Source of the DNA: an uncultured Flammeovirgaceae bacterium
Lineage (GTDB): Bacteria > Bacteroidota > Bacteroidia > Cytophagales > Cyclobacteriaceae
Length of the DNA stretch: 8,489 nt
Reading direction: 5' to 3'
Assembly: GCA_946886805.1 (NCBI GenBank)
Contig: CAMPJM010000153.1
Location: 1-8,489, forward strand
Every line of letters begins with the position of its first letter. Positions within the stretch are counted from its first letter, which is position 1. The notes under the pieces are model-generated. The model searched no databases. It had not been told where the DNA came from and was given only the letters and a program-made list of their open reading frames with translations. Position numbers and translations under genes: made by a program. Shown one piece after another: positions 1-5,936 of the stretch.

Positions 1-1757
1 GCCACAATGAAATAGCCCTGGTCCTGAGCAGGAATAAACCCGGTGGGAACCCTGTTGAATTCAACAATAGTTAAAACAATCAGAACCAAATACACAACTG
101 CCAGGGCAGCGCTTCTTTTGATCATCTTTTTAATTACCTTTTCATAAAGCAGGGTGAGCTTGTCCATAAAGCGGTCAAACCATTTCATGAACTTATCGAC
201 AGGTGCCAGGAAGTTCGCCCTTTGTAGTGCAGGTTCCTTTACATCATGTTTATGCGGTTTTAAAAGTAAGGCAGCTATTGCAGGACTTAAGGTCAGTGAA
301 ACAAATACTGAAATGAATGTTGCCACAGAAATAGTCACCCCAAACTGACGGTAAAACTGGCCGGAAATACCGTCTAAAAAAGTGGTGGGAATAAATACTG
401 CAATTAAAACCAGACCTATTGCCACAAGAGCCCCGCCCACATCTTTCATGGTCTTTTTTGCGGCTGCTTTTACACCCAAGCCCTCCTTCATGTTACGCTC
501 CATATCTTCCACCACTACTATGGCATCATCCACTACTATGCCTATTGCCAGCACCAGGCCAAACAAGGTGAGACTGTTTAGCGAAAAGCCCAAAGCCTGC
601 ATTACGGCAAAGGTTCCAATAAGCGAAATTGGAATAGCCAGTATGGGAATAATGGTGGCTCGCCAGGTTTGTAAAAACACAAGTATCACCAGTACCACCA
701 AAATAATGGCTTCAAAAATGGTGGTTGTTACACCATCTATCGATTCCTGAATATATTGGGTAGGGTTATACACAATATCATATTCCAAACCTGGAGGGAA
801 GTCAGCGGCTGCCGCTTCCATAACAGCGATTACCTCATCTGAAGTTTCGATGGCGTTGGTCCCTGGCCGTTGAAAGATAGGAATAGCCACGGCCTTTTTA
901 TCGCCAAGATACCCTCTTGTAGCATAACTTGCTGCCCCAAGTTCTACACGTCCTATGTCCTTCACGCGAACTATGCTACCATTGTCACCTGATTTTACAA
1001 TAATATTTTCAAACTCTTCTACTTCCTGTAGCCTTCCTTTTGTCTGTACGCTTAATTCAAAGGCATTCTGGTTGCCCACAGGCGATTGATTAAGGTTTCC
1101 ACTAGCAATCTGAATATTTTGACTCCTCAGTGCTGTCAGGATTTCTGCCGCAGACAAGTCCAGCGAAGCAATCACATCAGGGTATAACCAGATTCTCATG
1201 GCATATTCGCTTGCCCCAAACATTTGAGCACTCCCGACACCTTCTATTCTCGAGATTTTGTCTTTAATTTGAAGGATGGCATAATTACCAACATAAGTCA
1301 GGTTATAGGTTTCGTCTGGTGAAAACAGGTTTACGACCATCATCAGATCAGGTGAGTTTTTATTGGTTGTGACGCCCATTTGCCGGACCTGTTCGGGCAA
1401 TCTTGCTTCTGCAATAGCTACCCTGTTTTGTACCAATACCTGGGCTTCGTCCAGGTTTGTTCCCAGCTCAAAAGTAATGGTGAGATTCATCACACCATCT
1501 GCCGTAGATTGTGAAAACATGTACAGCATATTTTCCACACCGTTTATTTCCTGCTCTAACGGTGTGGCTACGGTTTTCGATATGGTTTCAGCACTTGCTC
1601 CCGGATATGTAGCCGTTACTACTATTGTAGGAGGTGCCACCTCAGGATATTGTGACACTGGCAAGGAAAAATAAGCCAGTGAACCTACAATAATGATAAT
1701 GACTGAGATGACCGTGGCCAAAATAGGCCTGTCTATAAATGTTTGACTAAATTTCAT
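1..1757 (-). CDS. RND (HAE1/AcrB-type) multidrug efflux pump, inner-membrane subunit, C-terminus cut by window edge
   Basis: This is the inner-membrane proton/drug antiporter of a tripartite RND efflux system. It binds drugs from the periplasm or membrane and exports them through an adaptor and an outer-membrane channel. I read it from ATG at 1757, starting MKFSQTFIDRPILATV, the classic RND N-terminus, with TM1 at about residues 12-31. The reading stays open for 585 codons to the window edge, about 55% of the usual 1030-1060 residues. TM2 onward begins near residue 350 (ILVVLVILVFLQ). The proton-relay pair in TM4, D410 and D411 within GIVVDDAIVVVED, matches AcrB D407/D408, so the visible half looks functional. 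The last residues, DQGYFIVA, are the conserved start of the second periplasmic half. It lies downstream of the adaptor gene on the same strand, but the 254-bp gap is unusually long. The drug range cannot be told from sequence. Confidence 0.95.
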   Translation of the reverse strand, partial: MKFSQTFIDRPILATVISVIIIIVGSLAYFSLPVSQYPEVAPPTIVVTATYPGASAETISKTVATPLEQEINGVENMLYMFSQSTADGVMNLTITFELGTNLDEAQVLVQNRVAIAEARLPEQVRQMGVTTNKNSPDLMMVVNLFSPDETYNLTYVGNYAILQIKDKISRIEGVGSAQMFGASEYAMRIWLYPDVIASLDLSAAEILTALRSQNIQIASGNLNQSPVGNQNAFELSVQTKGRLQEVEEFENIIVKSGDNGSIVRVKDIGRVELGAASYATRGYLGDKKAVAIPIFQRPGTNAIETSDEVIAVMEAAAADFPPGLEYDIVYNPTQYIQESIDGVTTTIFEAIILVVLVILVFLQTWRATIIPILAIPISLIGTFAVMQALGFSLNSLTLFGLVLAIGIVVDDAIVVVEDMERNMKEGLGVKAAAKKTMKDVGGALVAIGLVLIAVFIPTTFLDGISGQFYRQFGVTISVATFISVFVSLTLSPAIAALLLKPHKHDVKEPALQRANFLAPVDKFMKWFDRFMDKLTLLYEKVIKKMIKRSAALAVVYLVLIVLTIVEFNRVPTGFIPAQDQGYFIV

Positions 1758-1822
1758 GGAAATATTGTTTTAGATGTTTTGGCTGTAAAAGAATCTCAGC
1801 CAAAGCATTTTAGTGTAGAATA

Positions 1823-2016
1823 AAAAGATCAATTATTAACCCTGTGTGAAATCAGACTTATTGCTTAAAAAATCATTGAAAATTAGAATTTATTAACCTC
1901 ACCCCCCGCAATTCTTCGGGGCAAGCTCTTACCCTCTCCTGAAGAGAGAGGGTTTAACCGTCTAATTTTCAATGATTTTTATCAGTGTTACTTGATTACA
2001 CAAAAGATCAATTATT
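1823..2016. repeat. 15-bp direct repeats flanking the adaptor-pump spacer insert
   Basis: The 15-mer AAAAGATCAATTATT occurs at 1823-1837 and again, identically, at 2002-2016, bracketing 164 bp that contain the 20-bp inverted repeat. The right copy overlaps the adaptor stop codon (complement of 2012-2014). The segment between may be an inserted element, with the direct repeat made at insertion or by a recombination event. Fifteen base pairs is longer than most transposon target duplications, so the mechanism is open. Confidence 0.75.
1868..1980. repeat. Perfect 20-bp inverted repeat with GC-rich core hairpins (MITE-like or terminator-like)
   Basis: Arms at 1868-1887 and 1961-1980 are perfect reverse complements (20 of 20), AT-rich, and carry the core TCATTGAAAATTAGA. 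The 73-bp interior holds two further hairpins: CCCCG/CGGGG at 1904-1908 and 1917-1921, and ACCCTCTC/GAGAGGGT at 1931-1938 and 1946-1953. Outside the arms, weak similarity of inverted sense continues (GTGTGAAATCA on the left against GTGTAATCA on the complement of the right). It sits between two genes that are normally almost contiguous. It could be a small non-autonomous mobile element, a Bacteroidota intergenic repeat, or a partial terminator that lowers pump expression relative to the adaptor. Confidence 0.8.
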
Positions 2017-3211
2017 GAAGATCATTATAAGCTATCGTGCTGTTTTCCGGCGTTACTTCCATTCCCGGACCAATTTTTTGGATATTTCCAATGATCACTC
2101 TGTCGTCGGGGGAAATTCCACTACGAATTATTCTCAGCTCGCTTGAGTGCAGCGGACCCAGCTCAACCGGCTTTGCCACCACTTTATTATCCTTTGAAAG
2201 AACAAAAACGATCTTTTGGGACTGGTCTGTAGAGATTACAGCATCCGGGATCAAGACTACTTTGTTTTGTTCATAATTGAGTACCCTTGCTGTTCCAAAC
2301 ATGCCCGATTCTATTACCAGATTTTTATTTGGAATAATTGCCCTTGCCTGGAAGGTTCCTGTGCCTTCATCTACTTCATTATTCATAAAATCCAGTTGAC
2401 CTTTATGACTAAACTCCTGTTCATCAAGTAGTTTTATGACAATGTCGTTCGAAGGATTTTGCGTTCTACCCTCAGAATTTTCACCATTCTGTCTGCTGTA
2501 TTCCAATAAGGCCGATTCACTACCTTCAAAATAGAAATACATAGGATCGGTAGAAACAATGGTGGTCAATAAAGTAGCCTGTCCATTGCCACCACTAATT
2601 AAATTTCCCTCGGTGACAAAATCTTCACTAATCTTTCCTGCTATTGGCGCCTTTACAATTGTAAACTCTAAATCTAGCTGCGCACGGTCTACATTCGCCG
2701 CTGCAGCGTCCACTCTTGCCTCGGCGGCATATAATTGATGTTGTCTCTGATCATACTCTTCCTGGGAAATGGCCCTGGAGTCTTTAAGGTTCTCAACCCT
2801 TTCAAATGCAGTTTGTGCCTGGCGTTGCTGTGCTTTAGCCTGTTCAAGTTCTGCCTCCGCTTGCCTCAATGCTATTTTAAATGGGCGTTGGTCGACAACA
2901 AAAAGAACATCGCCTTCATTTACCAAATCTCCATCTTTAAACCTCACTTCTTTGATAAAGCCATTCAAGCGGGACCGTATTTCCACTCGCTCCATTGCTT
3001 TAAACCTTCCTGTGTATTCGTCCCATTCGGTTACTGCCAGGTGAAGTGGTTTGGCTACTGGCACACTTTGAGGGGGTGGGGGAGTGTCTTGACCCACGCT
3101 ACTTTCACAGCCTGCCAGGTATAAACCAGCTATTATAGCTGCCAGCAGGAAGACGAGTTGCCTTCTGTGAGTTTTTTTTCCGTTGCTAAATTTGAGTGTT
3201 CCTGTTTCCAT
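2012..3211 (-). CDS. RND efflux periplasmic adaptor (membrane fusion protein), lipoprotein
   Basis: This is the AcrA/MexA-type adaptor that bridges the inner-membrane pump to the outer-membrane channel. At 399 residues it has the family's normal length. An N-terminal basic stretch and hydrophobic segment (about 17-34) end in the lipobox LAGC, so C35 would be lipidated after signal peptidase II cleavage. The first lipoyl half spans about 75-110 (GFIKEVRFKDGDLV), followed by an Ala/Gln/Glu-rich coiled-coil hairpin at about 112-183, then the second lipoyl half with KAPIAGKIS (about 187-195). The beta-barrel covers about 215-320 and the membrane-proximal domain the remainder. It is the first gene of the efflux unit, with the pump downstream. 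No outer-membrane factor is visible; it may lie past the left edge. The ATG at 3211 has no clear Shine-Dalgarno sequence. Confidence 0.95.
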   Translation of the reverse strand: METGTLKFSNGKKTHRRQLVFLLAAIIAGLYLAGCESSVGQDTPPPPQSVPVAKPLHLAVTEWDEYTGRFKAMERVEIRSRLNGFIKEVRFKDGDLVNEGDVLFVVDQRPFKIALRQAEAELEQAKAQQRQAQTAFERVENLKDSRAISQEEYDQRQHQLYAAEARVDAAAANVDRAQLDLEFTIVKAPIAGKISEDFVTEGNLISGGNGQATLLTTIVSTDPMYFYFEGSESALLEYSRQNGENSEGRTQNPSNDIVIKLLDEQEFSHKGQLDFMNNEVDEGTGTFQARAIIPNKNLVIESGMFGTARVLNYEQNKVVLIPDAVISTDQSQKIVFVLSKDNKVVAKPVELGPLHSSELRIIRSGISPDDRVIIGNIQKIGPGMEVTPENSTIAYNDLQ

Positions 3212-3305
3212 TGTTGTGTTTGTGATTAACGATGATTAAATTGTTTAGTAAAAAAACTTTGGAATCACGCTTCGTTTGCAAATAACCAATAGTTTGTATT
3301 CATTA

Positions 3306-3325
3306 ATATATTTAAATGTATTGAT
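3306..3325. promoter_or_regulatory. Candidate ArsR-family operator, site A (upstream of efflux operon)
   Basis: ATATATTTAAATGTATTGAT lies about 95 bp upstream of the adaptor start. The surrounding 28-bp block (3302-3329) matches 24 of 28 bases with site B at 3445-3472. It also resembles site C next to the repressor start; the shared core is ATATATTTnnATnTATTGAT. The position fits a binding site controlling the efflux operon. Binding is inferred, not shown. Confidence 0.45.
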
Positions 3326-3343
3326 GTATAGTGTTAAAAAAAT

Positions 3344-3358
3344 TCTCTGAAAAAGAGA
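3344..3358 (-). terminator. Weak Rho-independent terminator candidate after the ArsR gene
   Basis: On the minus strand, TCTCT and AGAGA form a 5-bp stem with loop TTTTC, followed by ATTTTTTT. This would end transcription coming from the ArsR gene before the efflux operon. The stem is short and AT-rich, so it may be only partly effective or fortuitous. Confidence 0.3.
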
Positions 3359-3448
3359 TGTTTATCAAAGGCTATTTACACTGCCTTCTGAATTTTTTTA
3401 AGAAGAATACAATCTTAATTTAAATTTCTTAAGGAACTTATACTATTA

Positions 3449-3468
3449 ATACATTTAAATGTTTCAAT
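3449..3468. promoter_or_regulatory. Candidate ArsR-family operator, site B (between ArsR gene and efflux operon)
   Basis: ATACATTTAAATGTTTCAAT is the second copy of the motif, 143 bp from site A and in the same orientation. Within it, ATACATT and AATGTAT (3449-3455 and 3466-3472) form a 7-bp perfect dyad with a 10-bp spacer, the kind of imperfect palindrome ArsR dimers bind. It lies just past the repressor stop codon. Confidence 0.45.
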
Positions 3469-3494
3469 GTATGCAAGAAATTTTTTATTTTTTT

Positions 3495-3773
3495 TCAAAA
3501 GCATTTTAAATCCTTCAAAAAGGAGATATAATCATCAAGAACTTTTTGGTTGAGCTGGTATCTTACTTTTCTACCTTCTTTTTCAACGGTAATCAGATCA
3601 GCATCAGCGAGTTGCTTTACGTGGTGGGAAATAGAAGGTTGGGAAAGATTAATAATTTCAAAGATGTCAGTACATTGGAGGCAATTAGTTTTGTTTTTTA
3701 GTTCCTGCAAGATCTGTAACCTGGTGTCATCCGACAATGCCTTGGAAATCTTTTTTGCTTCTTTAATATTCAT
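3495..3773 (-). CDS. ArsR/SmtB-family winged-helix transcriptional repressor
   Basis: This 92-residue DNA-binding protein has the length and fold pattern of the ArsR/SmtB family, whose members repress efflux or resistance genes and release DNA on binding metal or another signal. The N-terminal helix carries KALSDDTRLQILQELK (about 11-26), typical of the family. The recognition helix-turn-helix is at about 36-58 (FEIINLSQPSISHHVKQL), and the beta-wing is KEGRKVRYQLN (about 65-75). C31 and C34 (CLQC) precede the recognition region where ArsR-type thiolate sensor sites lie, and C91 is at the tail. This is suggestive of, not proof of, metal(loid) or thiol sensing. It is encoded upstream of and co-directional with the RND efflux operon, and related AT-rich sites sit at both promoters. 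Autoregulation plus pump control is inferred. Confidence 0.92.
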   Translation of the reverse strand: MNIKEAKKISKALSDDTRLQILQELKNKTNCLQCTDIFEIINLSQPSISHHVKQLADADLITVEKEGRKVRYQLNQKVLDDYISFLKDLKCF

Positions 3774-3794
3774 AGTCTTCCCTGCTTATGTTCA

Positions 3795-3814
3795 ATCAAT
3801 ATATACAAATATAT
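3795..3814. promoter_or_regulatory. Candidate ArsR-family operator, site C (at ArsR promoter)
   Basis: Read on the minus strand, this is ATATATTTGTATATATTGAT, matching site A at 16 of 20 positions. It lies 22-41 bp upstream of the ArsR start codon, where a bound repressor would block its own promoter. The sequence is AT-rich, so chance similarity contributes; the orientation and placement are the argument for it. Confidence 0.45.
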
Positions 3815-3923
3815 CGATAAAATGGTTTCAAGGAAAAAAAGTTTCAGATCATCGTCCGCATTTGTAATGCGGATGATTGAGAAGGGCGATTGCATCGCCG
3901 TGTCTGCCTCTGTACCTCGGAAT

Positions 3924-3980
3924 GCTCTAAAAAACAAAAACTGTTTCAAGCATCCGCCTGGAACTTTTTGTTTTTAGAGC
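3924..3980. repeat. Long AT-rich inverted repeat, 16-17 bp arms
   Basis: The left arm GCTCTAAAAAACAAAAA (3924-3940) and right arm TTTTTGTTTTTAGAGC (3965-3980) pair along 16 bases with one extra A in the left arm, enclosing a 24-nt loop. Both strands present a stem bounded by A and T tracts, so it could act as a bidirectional terminator or be a mobile-repeat remnant. Confidence 0.65.
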
Positions 3981-4074
3981 AAGAGATTACGAACATGAAA
4001 AAATAAGCTTCTAAATGGAGTAGGAGTAGCTGCTGAATAAAGTTTCAAGTGAAGGAGAAGGTGGTTCCATTTTG

Positions 4075-4096
4075 GTCGCTGTCGGGGGACAGCGAC
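4075..4096. repeat. 9-bp perfect GC-rich hairpin with GGGG loop
   Basis: GTCGCTGTC (4075-4083) and GACAGCGAC (4088-4096) are perfect complements around GGGG. No T-tract follows on either strand, so it is not a standard terminator. It is best seen as a REP-like palindromic unit. Confidence 0.6.
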
Positions 4097-4474
4097 GGGA
4101 AGCACATTAGTTCAGAATATATATACTTCTCATCAATCATAGTGTTCATTCAATCGTTAAAAAATATAGTTTAAGACTTTTTCAATTTTTTAATATCTGC
4201 TTCCAATTCTTTTAAGCTGGCTTCCTTCTCAATCGCTTTGTGACGCTGCTTGAACTTCTCGTATTCTTCTCCTGATTTTTCCAATGCCATCTTATGAGAA
4301 ATTTTTCCTGCGTGGGTAAGCAATTCTCTGCCGTTCAGTTGCAGTATACTATCAAGTCGTGCCATCCAATCTTTCATATACATTGGTGTTTGTTGCTGTG
4401 CCATTGTTTCTGCAAATGCCAAATATTGCTCTACCAACAAGCCTAAAAGTTTCATTTCATCTTCATCCAAGTAG

Positions 4475-4518
4475 TTTTTGGCAATGCTCACTTCCGTTTT
4501 TGGCAATGCTCACTTCCG
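4475..4518. repeat. Exact 22-bp tandem duplication inside rhuM
   Basis: Two head-to-tail identical 22-mers, each TTTTT followed by GGCAATGCTCACTTCCG, lie at 4475-4496 and 4497-4518, and TTTT continues after the second to 4522. Because 22 is not a multiple of three, the extra copy shifts the frame. The T-run at each unit boundary would favour slipped-strand duplication or deletion. Confidence 0.95.
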
Positions 4519-4962
4519 TTTTCTTTATGGAGACTTCCTGCTTTTTATCATAAGACAGCATTCCCATCAAGGGCAAACTGGCGTCCGCTCTCCCGTACAC
4601 CAATTCTGCAGCAGTTTGCTGGCTGATTGCCCAAAGCAGTTTGTTTTGCAACACTTTAAAAAATTCAATGGTTTTTTCGTTATGCGGGTCATAATCTATA
4701 CTGGTGGCGTAAATGTCTTTTATTTTTTGGTAGAAGAATTTCTCCGAAAGCCGTATTTCCCGAATACGGTCTTGCAGTTCGTTGAAATAGTTCATTGAGC
4801 TGCCCGACTTAAAACGATCATCATTGAGCGTAAAACCTTTAATGATGTATTCTTTTAACCGTTGGGTAGCCCAAATACGAAATTGGGTACCTTGTACCGA
4901 TTTTACCCGATAACCGACTGAGATAATTACATCTAAATTATAATGATTGGTCAGGTAATTTT

Positions 4963-5000
4963 TGCCGTCTGCGGCAGTTGTCCGGAAATTCCGGACAACT
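4963..5000. repeat. Adjacent palindromes within the conserved rhuM core
   Basis: The segment 4976-5000 is a 25-nt perfect palindrome (12-bp arms AGTTGTCCGGAA/TTCCGGACAACT around one A). It abuts a second hairpin TGCCG-TCTG-CGGCA at 4963-4976. They encode the conserved residues SVVRNFRTTAADG, so the symmetry overlaps a constrained protein motif. Confidence 0.8.
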
Positions 5001-5277
5001 GAATTTTCGTCTAATTCGCCTTCTTGAAATACATTTCCTATATGCTCGCTAATGGTACGCTTATCTTTACCAAACAAAGTAGCCATCTGCGCTTGGGTTA
5101 GCCACACTGTTTCTTCCTGCAAGCGAACATCAATTTTGATGTTGCCGTCTTGGTTTTGATATATCAGGATGTCACTGTTCATTGGCTAAGCTGTTTTTTT
5201 ATTTTCATTTTCTATTCCCATCATTAGGAATTGATAAAGAAAGGATAGGTATAACAAATAGTGTTCGTTTCATTATT

Positions 5278-5285
5278 CAATTATT
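5278..5285. repeat. Target-site duplication, left copy (8 bp)
   Basis: CAATTATT directly abuts the left terminal repeat of the MITE and is identical to 5480-5487 on the other side. Confidence 0.9.
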
Positions 5286-5479
5286 GTAACTACTCAGCTA
5301 TAACGACAAAATAATATATCGTCATTCCGGAATTTATGGAGTTTTTCACGGAGTAAATATCCGGAATCCCCTGATATGAACTCGGAATCGCTAAATTATT
5401 CCAGCACTTCGTAGCGGGGGATTCCCGGTCTACGCTGCGCTTCGCCAGGAAAGACGGTTTTCTACTACTGAGTAGTTAC
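5286..5479. mobile_element. 194-bp MITE, probably IS66-family derived
   Basis: The ends are perfect 12-bp terminal inverted repeats, GTAACTACTCAG (5286-5297) and CTGAGTAGTTAC (5468-5479). They are flanked immediately by the identical octamer CAATTATT on both sides. IS66-family elements are known for ends starting GTAA and 8-bp target duplications, so both traits point to that family. It has no transposase or other credible coding frame and would need one supplied in trans. The interior is itself structured: CCGGAATCCCC (5361-5371) against GGGGATTCCCGG (5417-5428), lying within a CGTCATTCC...GGAAAGACG bracket. This suggests an older intergenic repeat captured inside. The perfect target duplication implies a recent insertion. 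It sits about 100 bp upstream of rhuM and at the 3' end of a decayed gene. Confidence 0.9.
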
Positions 5480-5487
5480 CAATTATT
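5480..5487. repeat. Target-site duplication, right copy (8 bp)
   Basis: CAATTATT abuts the right terminal repeat. On the minus strand it overlaps the last codons of the decayed gene, whose stop codon was the insertion site. Confidence 0.9.
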
Positions 5488-5733
5488 TACACACCTAGGA
5501 ATAAAAGACATATGGGTGATCTTATGTTTGTTCTCAAAATTATTGTCTCCCAAGCCTGCGTCTAATTCCTGCATAATAAACATTAAAAAATTCTTATATC
5601 CAATCATTCTTAAACATTCGCGGTCTATAAATCTGATTTGTTGGATAACGACGGGGGTAAACATGCCTCCTAAAGGGGAAGAAGCATAAGTAACCGCTAT
5701 GGGCATGGTGGCAAAAACCTCCTCGATAGCCTG

Positions 5734-5753
5734 CCCCGCCCGCCGATGCGGGG
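5734..5753. repeat. GC-rich REP-like palindrome
   Basis: CCCCGC (5734-5739) and GCGGGG (5748-5753) flank the 8-nt loop CCGCCGAT. The block is strikingly GC-rich against its AT-rich surroundings and coincides with the frame change in the decayed gene, which suggests an inserted repeat. Confidence 0.6.
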
Positions 5754-5936
5754 ACGTCCTAGCACAGGTTTATCTAAATTAATCAAACTAAGGTTCCAAA
5801 GATGCCAGGTGAACGACGGCTCCCGTATTACTCTTTGCTCAAAATATGGCTACCATTTCTCCGAAAGTTCCGATGTTTCCCATTTATTCATCATGAATTG
5901 TGTATAATTTTTCCAAGTTGGGGTGAAATACCACAT

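Larger units (their letters stand above)
3842..4170. other. Intergenic zone of REP-like hairpins between ArsR gene and rhuM
   Basis: No coding frame is convincing in this stretch. It is instead dense in inverted repeats. There is an imperfect ATCATC...CCGCAT/ATGCGGATGAT hairpin at about 3848-3878, a GGCGAT/ATCGCC hairpin at about 3885-3899, and a long AT-rich stem at 3924-3980. A 9-bp perfect stem, GTCGCTGTC and GACAGCGAC with a GGGG loop, lies at 4075-4096. These resemble the REP-like intergenic repeats common in Bacteroidota, but no Y1/RAYT transposase gene is present in the window. Confidence 0.5.
4171..5182 (-). pseudogene. rhuM: RhuM-family protein gene, frameshifted by a 22-bp tandem duplication
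   Basis: RhuM (Virulence_RhuM family, first named in Salmonella SPI-3) has no established biochemical function; it is often found in mobile or accessory regions. From ATG at 5182 the frame begins with a helix-turn-helix-like segment (LTQAQMATLFGKDKRTISEH, about 28-47). It continues through the family core SVVRNFRTTAADGK (61-74) and HYNLDVIISVGYRVKS (80-95). It stays in frame to N229, then shifts and ends ten residues later (stop at 4463). The remaining C-terminal half (YLDEDEMKLLGLLVEQYLAF onward) continues in another frame to 4171. Removing one copy of the 22-bp repeat joins them into 329 residues, near normal RhuM length. The second part has no ATG start of its own; a TTG at 4506 is the only upstream option. 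It is either a recent pseudogene or a switchable allele. Confidence 0.88.
5476..5936 (-). pseudogene. Decayed unrecognised gene in two frames, split by a GC-rich palindrome
   Basis: I do not recognise this protein. Starting at ATG 5936 the minus strand reads MWYFTPTWKNYTQFMMNKWE and on to residue 28, then an in-frame TAG at 5850-5852. The same frame then continues protein-like (PYFEQRVIREPSFTWHLWNL, then INLDKPVL) to about 5765. After a GC-rich block (about 5731-5758) a different frame carries AIEEVFATMPIAVTYASSPL and on to RCVNNW, ending at 5476; its longest ATG-started part is 5706-5476 (76 residues). An insertion of about 32 nt at the GC block would account for the frame change, and a single base change for the TAG. 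Both parts look like real coding sequence rather than noise, but whether they were one gene is inferred. The final W and TAA stop come from the MITE junction. Confidence 0.5.

Noticed and set aside
154..750. Open frames on the plus strand at 154-348 and 382-750
   Set aside because: They lie antisense to the RND pump, whose minus-strand reading matches the family over all 585 residues; the plus translations are low-complexity Ser/Thr/Met strings.
1363..1674. Plus-strand open frame opposite the pump N-terminus
   Set aside because: It is a shadow of the pump gene, with no recognisable domain or ribosome-binding site.
2037..3124. Several plus-strand frames across the adaptor gene
   Set aside because: They are antisense to a clear membrane fusion protein and have no family resemblance of their own.
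3550..3867. Plus-strand frame over the ArsR gene
   Set aside because: It is a shadow; the minus strand encodes a full-length ArsR-family protein.
4171..4506. C-terminal rhuM part as a separate small gene
   Set aside because: Its only upstream start is a TTG inside the tandem duplication, and its sequence continues RhuM exactly when one repeat copy is removed.
4475..4522. Start of a CRISPR or longer tandem-repeat array
   Set aside because: There are only two units, head-to-tail with no spacers, lying inside a gene.
4359..4798. Plus-strand frames opposite rhuM
   Set aside because: They are antisense to rhuM and created by its codon pattern; no independent support.
4963..5000. Transcription terminator within rhuM
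   Set aside because: The palindrome is not followed by a T-tract on either strand and lies in conserved coding sequence.
5476..5706. Intact 76-residue gene
   Set aside because: Coding-like sequence continues upstream of the ATG in the same frame (AIEEVFAT), so the ATG is probably internal to a broken gene.
5850..5936. TAG at 5850-5852 as a recoded stop (pyrrolysine or readthrough)
   Set aside because: The gene also carries a frame change at the GC-rich palindrome, so simple decay explains it better.
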